This document shows, in pieces, positions 16,094 through 25,969 of a stretch of DNA of 64,000 nucleotides. Below the pieces are notes generated by a model, which worked only from the letters and a program-made list of their open reading frames with translations, was not told the DNA's origin and did not search any database. How positions within the stretch are numbered: the first letter of the stretch is position 1; every line of letters starts with the position of its first letter. A program made the position numbers and the translations under genes. The stretch comes from Rhynchonema sp. JSB1_4 (Eukaryota; Nematoda; Chromadorea; Monhysterida; Xyalidae), in NCBI GenBank assembly GCA_030248065.1, contig JASAMV010002668.1, forward strand, positions 45,083 through 109,082. Direction: 5' to 3'.

Positions 16094-18179
16094 ATGTTGA
16101 ACGATAGTGTTGACATCGATCTCGGTTGTAGGAAGCAGATCGCAGCATTGACTGCCCATCCGACTTACATTCCGGGTGTGCTACTATGGTGTTGTTTTGA
16201 TAACATTGGAGCAATCCTCAATGGCTTGTTGTTTCGCGTCACCCACGACACGCAAGTGTTGTGTGCAAACGTGAAGATTTTGCTCCTGAACTGCACACTG
16301 TGTGTGTTTGGATCGGCGATTTGCTCCATCGTAAAATCGTGCGTACACCTGATCTTGATAATGCTAAAATCAACGCCACCCTGCGTAAGTTGTGTGTAAT
16401 GTGCGCTTAATATCACAAAATTGATTGTTGAATTTTGTGTTACGACGTGTGCGACAATCAGATATGATTTACATCAGGTTACAAATGCTGTATGCTACTT
16501 GATGGAGTTCCCTCACTCGCTCATCGCCAATGTAATCATATGGTCGTTTGCCGTGATCAGCATTGACTGCTATCGGATGAGTCGACATGTACGTTTTGCC
16601 TCTAAGGCTTCAAAATTAGACACTGCTTCATCCGTTGTCTGTTCGAGAGCTCCTGTCACCCTCATCTCCAGGCTCATCACAACAACTCGCCAGAAATGGA
16701 AACTGAGACCCGAGGAGCGCAAGTGGGCCGCTGGCTAACAGCTATGTGTTGGGCATGCGCGTTTGTGAATATATTGTTCTACGGTGCACTGAAACTGTTT
16801 GAAACCGAGTCATCGCAGCCAATGAAGGTTAAAACCTCACATCTTCACATAATGTCTTGTCTTCCGTAACTTGCCAAGGTGTTTTATTCCAGTTACGTGA
16901 CGGTGATAGTTACAGTTGTTACGAAATATGATGAACCCAAGAATTTAGGTTTGGTGCGTTGGATCGGCTATTATTCCAGCACGATTCAAATGGCTTGCAA
17001 TTGCTGTGTATAGTCCAGCCACGAACTCATGAGACGACTTATTTTGAAGTTGACTGGAAACGGACAAAACCGGCCGAAAGAAAGAAAAAGAGAAAAAACC
17101 CCCCCCCCCCCACAAGCGCCCCCAATACATCACTGTTGTCCTGTGTCCGTTTATCCTGTTCTGCGTGGCAAGAAAAATTAATGAAAATCGACTGGCTGAT
17201 TTTACAAAAAGGTGACTAATTTCATGTTGTTGATGCCATTTTATTATCAAAATGGTTTGTGTTGTTTCAACTTAAACAGCAGCCGTAATTGGCGACGCCA
17301 ACTCTTAGATCGCAAGCTTTTTCACTTCTCCTATTTTTGCACCAATGCGGTGAGCGTTGTTTCATTCGTCACAACAAATACAAACAGTTTAGAACGATAA
17401 AGTAGAACTTATGAATGCAAGTGATGGTGAGCACGAACGTTTATTACAATAATTACAGCAACGTTCGCCACTCATTATGGCAGCGCACGCTCCTGCGGAG
17501 GAATGCTGATGTCACTGACGCCTTTCAAGTTGGTTTCAGGCCGCACACGCATGTTTCAAGTGACGACCGGCCTTAATTGCAGGCGGTCATAATCGCATTC
17601 GTTCTAATTTCATTATACCTAGTTGTGGTTTTCGTCGTGGCCGAGGGTGTTACAGATGACGAAATACAATCTGATATTGTTCGGTGGGTTTTTGCACAAC
17701 AGTTTTCTGATGAACTGCTTGAGCCTTGTGACGTTTCAGTTTATATCGTCAATTCTTTCTGCCATTGTTCTCGGTGGTCTACCCGTTGATCTGTGTGTGC
17801 AATATTCGCCCGATCAAAACGAAAATGTTGTTGCTGCTTGGTTGTGCACCGACCGTCGCAGTGCAACCAGCCGACGGTGAACGACAAGCAGCGCGTTACA
17901 TGATCGCCCTCGAAACACAATGGATGCAAGCGCTTGTATGTCATGTTGCGCGCGCGGCAGTAATGTTGAACACAAGTTGTACATGTGCATCGACTTTTCC
18001 AGAAGAGTTATCCTCAACGACCGACGCATCAGTGCAACGATGGGAGACGACCAGCAACGAAAAACGAACCAGAGCAAATCATCAACGATCCAACCCCCCA
18101 ACTGTCGACTCCTTTTGAAGCGTGGGGAACAGACCGTATCATCGACAATAGCACACCAGGTCAAAGTCATTGCTCATGA
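16094..18179 (+). CDS. seven-transmembrane (GPCR-like) receptor, divergent
   Basis: Nine exons join in frame to 413 residues: 16094-16384, 16478-16588, 16672-16827, 16879-16953, 17117-17211, 17280-17349, 17583-17683, 17740-17935, 18033-18179. Seven hydrophobic helices are seen: YIPGVLLWCCFDNIGAILNG; VKILLLNCTLCVFGSAIC; LIANVIIWSFAVISIDCYRM; WLTAMCWACAFVNILFYGAL; ITVVLCPFILFCVA; VIIAFVLISLYLVVVFVVAE; FFLPLFSVVYPLICV. IDCYRMSRH after helix 3 stands in the DRY position, and YPLICV in helix 7 is a loose NPxxY counterpart. The basic loop RNWRRQLLDRK precedes helix 6, and a hydrophilic tail ends at TGA 18177-18179. Ligand unknown. The first exon's start (ATG 16094, after a poly-A run) is the least certain point. 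Intron 4 carries part of the 1941-2296 repeat. Confidence 0.7.
16998..17116. repeat. truncated inverted-repeat element and poly-C tract in receptor intron 4
   Basis: GTCCAGCCACGAACTCATGA and the following 40 bases match the left arm of the 1941-2296 element. They then run into a purine stretch and a run of about 14 C. The C run serves as the pyrimidine tract for the exon acceptor at 17117, so the downstream splice site appears to use transposon-end sequence. Confidence 0.55.
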
Positions 18180-18984
18180 TACATTCGCTTTTCGTGTTTG
18201 TTAACAGCATTTATTGTGCGGTTTCAGGCCCTTGTTGCAGACGTACTGATGTTGAAAAATACACTCAAAAAACCTCTCATAATGAAGCTGGACAATCGTC
18301 GCGTGTATGGGCCACGAGTGCAACTGTTCGTAATGTGAAAGGAGCTGCTCCCCTTGACGAGAAATCTGAAAGCGTGACTTTATTTGTTGGCGATAAACCG
18401 TTATCAAAATTTTAAGCGCGCAGGAGATGCAGCTGAGACAATTACCGAAACATTCTCTTTTTTTAATGACAGAGAACGTATGCGTATACATTCCAAAATA
18501 AAAAGTTGCTTTCTTCGACTGGGGCTCGAACCCAATTCCTCCTCCATAACCTAAGATGTCGTTTAGCACACATGCTCGCACCTAATGAATCAACCTCATC
18601 CACTACCCGTAACCGGTCATGTGATCGAGCCTCGGTTCTATCACTGTCAGTCAGTAGTTCCTGGAGAGTTAGGAAAAGGACGATCGATTGGTTTCTATTG
18701 TTGTTTCTGGACACGCGATAACGATATTCTATAAAACGACACGAGATCAATGATGCAAGCAGTTGCGCCAACCATGCATGTCAATGTTTCTGGGACTTGT
18801 GCCTGAACAACATGAATACCCACTTTAGTGACAGACACACCTTAGTGACATCCCTTGGACCATGGGATTGATGGTTCAGGATGACCCTTCTCTCTGTGCT
18901 GGTGGATACGCGTGGCGGGAAATTCAAACATTTGCTCATGAGCTTCACTGAGAAGAAGAGAAAGAACGGTAATAAAGGCATGTG
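18180..18984. other. intergenic; tRNA-like B-box on minus strand
   Basis: No gene seen. The complement of about 18525-18540 reads GGGTTCGAGCCCC, a perfect tRNA T-arm/B-box core. Upstream on that strand no convincing D-arm or anticodon arm could be folded, and the downstream side is A/T-rich. A tRNA-derived SINE remnant is the likeliest reading. Confidence 0.35.
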
Positions 18985-20360
18985 GACACTTGTTGACAAA
19001 GACAAAAATAATAAATGTCTTTTTTGTCTTTAATGTCTTTTTTGTCTTTAATGTCTTTCGTGTCAACAACTATGCACTACCACGCTGCGTATAGGACAGT
19101 TGTTGACATAAAGACAAAAAAGACAAAAATAATTGGATGTCAACAACTATGCATTACCACGCTGCGTATAGGACAGTTGTTGACATAAAGACAAAAATAG
19201 TTGGGTGTCAACAACTGTGCATTGATTGGAGCAGAAACAGTTCGGCTAGGTGAACAACATGCGAAGAACGCAAATGCGATCACACGCGCACCTGACAAAC
19301 ATCATAAAATATTTTCCTTGCAAAATAAATTTTGAGAGCGAGTTATTCTATAAATTTTGAGCTGCCGCCGTCTGATGTGCAAGTCTTCCTGTGCCTGAAA
19401 GGAACAGATCAGAGAAAATACCAGGTGTTTAACTCCGAACCTCTGTAGGGATTTCAGTTAGTTGCTGCCGAAGATCAGGCGCACGCATGATATAATTTGC
19501 GCAAATTCTCGTTAAATGTCAGTCCAACACCAACCTTACACTTTGCATAGTTTCCAAAATGGGGCGCAAGAAACTGAAAGAGCCTCCAGCAATCTATAAA
19601 TCGGATCTGTACCGTCAAAACGTTGATGCGGTTCTTGAAGGACGTTTGTGTGAAAGTGAAGTGAAAGATGCATCGAAAAATGTCGGGTTGTTGTCAGAAA
19701 GCGAGTACCGTACATTCTGTCGTATCGTCAATAGAATTCAAGCGAAGGACCTCGAATGGCCAGAAAAGGAGTCGGTAAGGAAAGGATCCATACGCATGTG
19801 AAAAATCGGGCTTTGGGAAAAATTGAGCACGTCATTTAGTACATGGTAGACTCAATTCATGTTCTTGTTGGCCTAGTTATTGTCAGTTCATTGTTGTTGT
19901 TGGTAAATTCGTGTTTCGTGTGTCTTTTTTCATTCCATGTATCTACTGTATGTTCAAATTCTCGCCGCATAGCTTTTTTGTTTGTTTTGCCATAATGAAA
20001 ACATAATGTTTCTTTTTTTATTATAATCTGTTCAGACTCTAGCCGCATGGTTTGTTCGTTCTGCCCTAGTATCGGTTTTATTTGGTGGTGCACTAAATTT
20101 AGTATGTAACAAAAGAACATTAAAGTTTAAACTTTATTTTTGTCTTTGTGTCAACAACTGTCCTATACGCAGCGTGGTAATGCATAGTTGTTGACACCCA
20201 ACTATTTTTGTCTTTTTTGTCTTTATGTCAACAACTGTCCTATACGCAGCGTGGTAGAGCATAGTTGTTGACACACGTGTTATTTAAGTCTTTGCGTGTG
20301 CCAACAACTATGCATTTCACCGCTGCGTATAGGACAGTTGTGGACATGTCAACAAGTGTC
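18985..20360. mobile_element. DNA transposon candidate with palindromic subterminal arrays
   Basis: Ends are inverted: GACACTTGTTGACA at 18985 and its complement ending at 20360. Near each end are 48-bp units that are themselves inverted (TGTCAACAACT ... CGCTGCGTATAGGACAGTTGTTGACA): 19061-19108 and 19138-19185 on the left, 20149-20196 and 20226-20273 on the right, each followed by a partial third. The units on the two sides are in opposite orientation. Spacers are rich in the word GACAAAAA. No matching target duplication was found. The interior has one short ORF (19559). Confidence 0.7.
19559..19801 (+). CDS. small basic/acidic ORF inside the 18985-20360 element
   Basis: ATG 19559 starts 80 codons (MGRKKLKEPPAIYKSDLYRQ...). 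A good donor (TCG|GTAAGG at 19775) follows the first 72, so it may be a first exon. The stretch VDAVLEGRLCESEVKDASKN reads like a helix-turn-helix used by transposases or centromere-binding proteins, but no family is recognised. It is the only plausible coding region in the element, between the two repeat arrays. Confidence 0.4.
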   Translation: MGRKKLKEPPAIYKSDLYRQNVDAVLEGRLCESEVKDASKNVGLLSESEYRTFCRIVNRIQAKDLEWPEKESVRKGSIRM

Positions 20361-20576
20361 TAGCTACCGAACCCGACCCGGCCCGATTTGAAAGACCAAA
20401 ATCTCGGCCTGCCGATCCTAATCTCTGGGTTGAATCGAAGTATAGGGAATCCGCCAGCTCATGGCACTCGCACACATTATATCATTGCCGTCAATGAATG
20501 CATCTGCTCTCAGCAGTTATTCGTTCTTGAAACATTCCGGGAACATCACCAAATTTTGCAACAGTGCAGAAAAGTG

Positions 20577-20742
20577 TAGTAAAAACCTAAATACAAGGGG
20601 GGGCTCTATTAATTCACTGACCCCATTTTCAAAAAATTATTTTCGTTTCTCAGCGAGAGCGTTCCAAATCCGGTGTTATTTTCGATCGATATTCCGAGGG
20701 GGGGCTCTATTCCGGGGGGGCTCTATTTAGGTTTTTACGGTA
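20577..20742. repeat. small TA-flanked element with GGGGGGCTCTATT phrase
   Basis: Left end TAGTAAAAACCTAAATA and right end TATTTAGGTTTTTACGGTA are inverted. The word GGGGGGCTCTATT occurs three times inside. Same family as the larger element at 20898-22549. Confidence 0.65.
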
Positions 20743-21207
20743 GGTAATGTCAAGCAGCAAATGAAAACCGGATAAATTAAAAAGCGGCCATCAAAGTATG
20801 ACACTCGCACAAAGTGTATATTTTGTTTAGAAACTGGCGTGTGCTGCTGCATGCGCTTTGTGTATAAAAGTGCCATGAGCCGATGGATTGCCCATAATAC
20901 CGTAAAAAACCTAAATAGAAGGGGGGGCTCTATTAACTCACTTCACTGACCCCATTTTGGGGGGGCTCTATTCCGGGGGGGCCTCCATTAATTCACTGAC
21001 CCGAACCTGAAAAATTGTTCCCAGCCCAGAAATACCCCCCAAAAACCCCTAAAAAGGGGGTTGAAAGAATGTTTTTTCGCTTGTAATCGCATTTATTCGT
21101 GTCTATTCGTCAATAGGAGGCGTATTATGTGCTCTGAACGAACAACAAACATGCATAAATGTACCTGTATACCACTATCAAGCCTTAATACACTACAGTA
21201 TAGCAGT

Positions 21208-21640
21208 CAGTGTAGTACTTGGTCAGGGTGTTGACGATAGATAGATTGGGACCCGAAATGTGTTGACGATAGATAGATGACCCAAGTCCGAAATCTGGGG
21301 GGGGGGTCGACCCAAACTTGTTGACGATAGATAGATGGTGGGGGGGGTCGCCAAAAATCAAGGTATAGTATAGTGTACTAAGTTGGTAATAATGTGTGAA
21401 TATTAATGAAAATGTACTAAGATGCACTAAATCCGCGCGATTTTTTGCCTATTTGGGACAAAAAATACCGATTTTGAGCCATTTTGAGGCAAAAATACCC
21501 ATTTTGGGGTCGAAATGTGTTGACGATAGATAGATTGTTCCCAGAATTTGTTGACGATAGATAGATTTGCCCATAAGTGTTGACGATAGATAGATGAAAT
21601 CAAAAAGTGTTGACGATAGATAGATGAATTTGGGGGGGGT
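21208..21640. repeat. phrase block: TTGACGATAGATAGAT repeats
   Basis: Starts CAGTGTAGTACTTGG like the hAT-type ends. The 16-base word TTGACGATAGATAGAT recurs about seven times between 21229 and 21624, ending in a long G run. The matching right terminus could not be placed, so the limits are approximate. Confidence 0.55.
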
Positions 21641-22060
21641 GGGGGGGGGGGGGGGGGGGGGGCGTCCCCCCCCCAATGGTACCCTAACCGCCCCGGCCTG
21701 GTACGCTACCCCCCTACCCGCCCCGCTCTTGTACCCTACCCCCCTACCCGCCCCGCCCTGGTACCCTACCCGCCCCGATTTTTACCCCCAAAATGCCCAT
21801 TTTTCGGTCAAAAATGCCCAAATTTCGGCCGAAAACCCTAAAAAGTGCAAAAAATTTCGCGCTGCGCGCGATATATGTACTTTTTAGTACATAAAAACAG
21901 GCACGCGAAAAAACTTGTGTTGTACCCTACCCGCCCCGAAAAATCTTCCCCCCCCCAAACCGGATTTCCCCCCCCCCCAAGATCCCAGGTACACTACCCC
22001 CCTACCCGCCCCGGATTTTTCCACCTATGTACCCTACCCGCCCCGCAAAAGTAGCCACAG
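21641..22060. repeat. phrase block: CTACCCGCCCCG repeats
   Basis: TACCCTACCCGCCCCG-like words recur at least eight times. They alternate with the shared A/T core (AAAATGCCCATTTTTCGG) and a CGCGCTGCGCGCG stretch. It ends near TAGCCACAGCACTG. The element boundaries are not certain. Confidence 0.5.
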
Positions 22061-22129
22061 CACTGGGGGGGACCCCCCCACCCCCCGGGGGGCTGTATTA
22101 CGGGGGGGCTCTATTCCGGGGGGGCTGTA

Positions 22130-22524
22130 CAGTGTAGTTCCTGGTCCGGCGCGGCGGTTAGTGTACCTACCCCTTTTTTCCGTGAGGCGGTTAGTGTACC
22201 TCCCTGGGGGGGGAAGGGGGGGGGGGAAGACCCAAAATCAGGAAAAAGTCACTTTTTGAGGTAGAAAATTTGACCTATTTTTACCCCTTTTTGGAAAAAA
22301 TTCTTCAGAACAAGGGTATTTTGGCGACTTTTGAGAACATTGACCTAAAAATCACACATTTTAGGCCTAAAAATGCCCATTTTAGGCCTAAAAATGGCCA
22401 TTTTAGGCAAAAGTTGAGGCGGTTAGTGTACCTGACGCGGCGGTTAGTGTACTAGTGTACCTTGGTCGCGGCGGTTAGTGTACCTTAGGGGGGGGACCCC
22501 CCCCTCCCCCCCAGGACTACACTG
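22130..22524. mobile_element. hAT-type MITE, phrase GCGGTTAGTGTACC, TSD GGGCTGTA
   Basis: Begins CAGTGTAGTTCCTGG and ends CCAGGACTACACTG. The 8-bp direct repeat GGGCTGTA flanks it at 22122-22129 and 22525-22532. GCGGTTAGTGTACC occurs five times near the two ends. The core is CCTAAAAATGCCCATTTTAG repeated. Confidence 0.88.
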
Positions 22525-22715
22525 GGGCTGTATTTAGGTTTTTACGGTACCTGTGGCCTGGGGGGTTCTATTTTTGATTTCGAGTTCGAGCCATTTGGGC
22601 GGGGTACAATTAATGGGGCGGGCTCGGCTCGCCGGCAAGCAGCTCTGAAACAGTTCAGTTCGTTTCGTTCATGGAAAAGAACCGTTTTTTCATGAATCGG
22701 GTCTTTAATTCGGGG

Positions 22716-23145
22716 CACTGTAGTGGCTGGGGGGGGATGGGGGGATTCCCCCCCTAAGGGGTATCTATCTCGAGTCAACCCTTAGGGGGAATGGGGGGGA
22801 AGGGTATCTATCTCGAGCCGACCCCAAAGGGTATCTCGAGTAAGTAGATTTATGCTTTTCAAAGGCAAAAATCGGTGTTTTTCGACCTCGGAACCCCCAA
22901 AAATCGCGCGCTCCGCGCGCAAACACCCAAAAATGGTCATTTTAGGCCAATTTTCGACAAAAATGTCAAAAAGTACCCATTTTTAGGCCAATTTTGCAGT
23001 AAAATTGCATGCAAAAAACGGCCTTTTTTCGCCTTTTGACGGACCATAGGGGTATCTTGGGTAGCCTCTGGGGGGTATCTCGAGTAACTCCGAAACCTTC
23101 CCCCCCCCTAGGGTATCTTGGGTCGATTGGCCTGCCACCACACTG
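22716..23145. mobile_element. hAT-type MITE, phrase GGGTATCTCGAGT, TSD ATTCGGGG
   Basis: Begins CACTGTAGTGGCTGG and ends CCTGCCACCACACTG. The 8-bp repeat ATTCGGGG sits at 22708-22715 and 23146-23153. GGGTATCT(ATCT)CGAGT or its variant GGGTATCTTGGGT occurs six times. CGCGCGCTCCGCGCGC lies in the core. Confidence 0.86.
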
Positions 23146-23423
23146 ATTCGGGGTCCCCTTTAAGTTTCAGTGCAGTGCCGTGAAAACATGGATTTTTTTT
23201 AACCAAATTTAGTAGCTTTTTAGCTACTAAATTTTTTGAAAAGCTAGTAAATTTTCAAATTTGGTTGCCTAAAAGCTACTAAATTTTGTATTCTGGCCAA
23301 AAAAGCTAGTAAATTGGCATTTCAGCGGCAAAAAAGCTACTAAATTTTGATTATACCAGCTTCTTGCTACTAGCCTATTTTGAAAAAATAAACCCTGCGT
23401 GAAAACCTAAATAGAGCCCCCGG

Positions 23424-23853
23424 CAGTGTAGTGGCAGGCAAATGGTTGCAAGGTACCCTTGGGGGGGGTGGATCCAGATGGTTGCAAGGTACCCCGCTAC
23501 CCAGCCTCCGGAAGGTTGCAAGGTACCCCTGAGGTCCGAAAAAAGGGTGTTTTTTTACATGCATTATACTGCAAATTTGGCCGAAAAATAGGTACTTTTT
23601 TGCATTTTGGCCGAAAATTTGCCTAAAACACCTATTATATGGAGGTTTGCGCGCGGAGCGCGCGAATTTTGGGGTTTTGAGGTCGAAAAACACCCATTTT
23701 TGCCTATAAAAACCATAAATTGATGGTTGCAAGGTACCCTCCGGGGTGGTTGCACGGTACCTACCCTCCCCCCCATCCCCCCCCAAGGGGTGGTTGCAAG
23801 GTACCTACTCCTTAGGGGGGGAATCCCCCCCATCCCCCCCAGCCACTACACTG
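23424..23853. mobile_element. hAT-type MITE, phrase GGTTGCAAGGTACC, TSD GCCCCCGG
   Basis: Begins CAGTGTAGTGGCAGGC and ends CAGCCACTACACTG. The 8-bp repeat GCCCCCGG sits at 23416-23423 and 23854-23861. ATGGTTGCAAGGTACC occurs six times, split between the two ends. The core again has GCGCGCGGAGCGCGCG and GGTCGAAAAACACCC. Confidence 0.88.
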
Positions 23854-23873
23854 GCCCCCGGAATAGGGCCCGC

Positions 23874-24461
23874 CATGGTAGTGACAGGGGGAAGGTTGGG
23901 GGTTACCCCCCTCTCAGTACTTACCTACCACAAAACCCGAGGGGAGATTGGGGGGATTGAGTACTTACCTCTCAGCTCTCCCAACTCCAAATCATACCTC
24001 TCACAAGTAATTTTATACCTTTTTAAGACAGAAATCGGTGTTTTTCGACCTTATTTTCCCAACCTTATCGCTCCGCGCGCAATTTTTGGGAACGTAATTG
24101 GTGGCCCGGTAGATCGCTGACCGGTACCTTTAGCTACGGTAGCTATAGCACAGGCAGCATAGCTACCGTAACCCATATTTCCGATAGCATTCTCCGTCCG
24201 CTGGTGAAACCAGCAGATAATTACCGTAGCTAAAAGTACCGGTCAGCGATCCACCGGTCCACCAATTACGGCCCTCAATTTTTAGGCGATTTTCAGCGAA
24301 AATTTGGAAAAAAGCACCATTTTTACCTCATTTTTTGACCAAAATTGTATCACAAAAACGGTGTTGTTTCGCCTTTTTGGGTGACCAAAATCATACCTCT
24401 CACGCTTCCGGTCCCAACCCCGCATCATACTTACCTCCCACATGGGCCTGCCACTACACTG
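23874..24461. mobile_element. hAT-type MITE, phrases AGTACTTACCT / TCATACCTCTCAC, TSD GGGCCCGC
   Basis: Begins CATGGTAGTGACAGG and ends CCTGCCACTACACTG. GGGCCCGC flanks both sides (23866-23873, 24462-24469). The inner part includes a further inverted repeat at 24112-24250 (GATCGCTGACCGGTACCTTT and complement), probably another insertion. Confidence 0.82.
24112..24250. repeat. nested inverted repeat (GATCGCTGACCGGTAC)
   Basis: GATCGCTGACCGGTACCTTT with TAGCTACGGTAGC on the left, and CTACCGTAAC ... CCGTAGCTAAAAGTACCGGT and CAGCGATC on the right: a compact palindromic insertion. ATTGGTGG and CCACCAAT flank it inside the older element. Confidence 0.6.
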
Positions 24462-24469
24462 GGGCCCGC

Positions 24470-25044
24470 CACCGTGCCACAGCCCCCAAAATGGGGCTTA
24501 AGACAAACGCAAAAAACGCCGTTTTTATGACACAATTTGGCCAAAAAATGAGGTAAAAATAGCGCTTTTTCCTAATTTTCGCCGAAAATCGCCTTAAAAT
24601 ACGTATTATACGCAAAATGGGTGAAAAAAAAACAAAAAAAAACGCAAAAAAATTGCCGCCCCACATTTTTGGTGGTACTGGTACTGGTACAGTAGGTTGC
24701 CGCCCCGCCTGGGTAGCTACACCACTGCCTGTAACAACCACAAAACGAAGCCAAGTGCTCTTTCAGTCGGACGACACACAGTATCGCGTCATCATTGAAT
24801 TGATCCGACGCTGCTCCACACAAATAAGAAAGAACCAGTGAGAACGTGAACATCCTTCCCCAGAATAAACAAGTCAATAATCGACGTGGTCTGTTGTGGA
24901 GTGAATGAACAGCGAAACGAACCACACAGAGCATAAAACCAAGTCAAGTAACTCACTTGGAGTGAGTAATGTTGAGTTGAATTGGGTATACCTTAAATTC
25001 AGTTGTTGTTGTTGCTGTATCATTGTTGTTTGTTCTCGCACGTG
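24470..25044. other. repeat-derived spacer
   Basis: Contains A/T core words of the phrase family (AAAATGAGGTAAAAAT, CGCCGAAAATCGCC) and GGTACTGGTACTGGTAC. No gene recognised. Confidence 0.45.
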
Positions 25045-25052
25045 GTTGCACT

Positions 25053-25817
25053 CAGTGATGTAGTTGGTCCGAGCAAGAAAGCTAGCTAGCTGGAGGGGTC
25101 CGGCGCAAGAAAGCTAGCTAGCCGGGTATTCCGATTTGGGGGTATTGGTCCAGAAGTCAAAAAACAGGGGTATAAAAATTGGTCGAAATTATGCTAAAAT
25201 AAGCCTTAAAATGCGTGTTTTTGTGCACGTGTGAGAAAATTTGAACGAATTTGACCATTTTGGCCCATAAAATGGTCATTTTGGCACAAAATCAACACTT
25301 TTTTTACTTGGTGACCGGAGCAAGAAAGCTAGCAAGCCAGTTTGGGGGGGGGGTATGCGTTTCGGAGCAAGAAAGCTACCTAGCAGTTGGGGGGGGGGCA
25401 GTGTAGTTCCTGGTCCGGAGGGGGAGATAGCGGACCCTCCGTTTTTTTCGGAGGGGGAGATAGTGTACCCCCGAGGGGGGGAAGACCCAAATTCGGGAAA
25501 AAGTCACTTTTTGAAGTAGAAAATTTGACCTATTTTTGCCCCTTTTTGGAAAAAATTCTTCATAAAAAGGGCATTTTGGCGACCTTTCAGAACATTGACC
25601 TGAAAATCACACATTTTTGGTATAAAAATGCCCATTTTAGGCCTAAAAATGCCTATTTTAGGCAAAAATTCGGGGAGATAGTGTACCCGGAGGGGGAGAT
25701 AGGGGGATAGTGTACCACCTGAGGGGGAGATAGTGTACCCGAGGGGGGGACCCCCCTCCCCCCCAGGAACTACACTGTGGGGGGGTAATACCCCCCACCC
25801 CCCCAACCACATCACTG
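25053..25817. mobile_element. hAT-type MITE, phrase GCAAGAAAGCTAGC, TSD GTTGCACT
   Basis: Begins CAGTGATGTAGTTGGTCC and ends CCAACCACATCACTG. The 8-bp repeat GTTGCACT lies at 25045-25052 and 25818-25825. GAGCAAGAAAGCTAGCTAGC or close variants occur four times. A second element (25399-25777) has inserted into its right half. Confidence 0.9.
25399..25777. mobile_element. nested hAT-type MITE, phrase GGGGGAGATAGTGTACCC
   Basis: Begins CAGTGTAGTTCCTGGTCC and ends CCAGGAACTACACTG. The flanks are G runs (GGGGGGGG / TGGGGGGG), so the target duplication is only suggestive. GAGGGGGAGATAGTGTACCC occurs five times. The core CCTGAAAATCACACATTTTT is nearly the same as in 22130-22524, although the phrase differs. 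Confidence 0.82.
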
Positions 25818-25969
25818 GTTGCACTGCACCGCCTGCTTCCAAGTTTGGTAAAGTGCACTTCACTGTTTGAATTTGCGCAATTTCCTTAAAAAAACTGACT
25901 GAAGCCCCCTAAATCTTCGCCCTGATTTTTTGACCATGCGTGCCCCAAGCCGTGCGCTTTTCCCTTTAG

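Larger units (their letters stand above)
20898..22549. mobile_element. TA-flanked element (CCGTAAAAACC ends) carrying nested insertions
   Basis: TACCGTAAAAAACCTAAATA at 20898 and TATTTAGGTTTTTACGGTA ending 22549 form the ends, with TA at each extreme. The phrase GGGGGGCTCTATT repeats just inside both ends. The interior is filled by later insertions, including the element 22130-22524 and blocks with other phrases. Confidence 0.6.

Noticed and set aside
18501..18600. Functional tRNA gene on the minus strand
   Set aside because: Perfect B-box core but no plausible D-arm, anticodon arm or acceptor stem.
22600..22700. Further phrase element around GGCTCGGCTCGCCGGC
   Set aside because: No repeated word and no inverted ends; probably relic sequence between two insertions.
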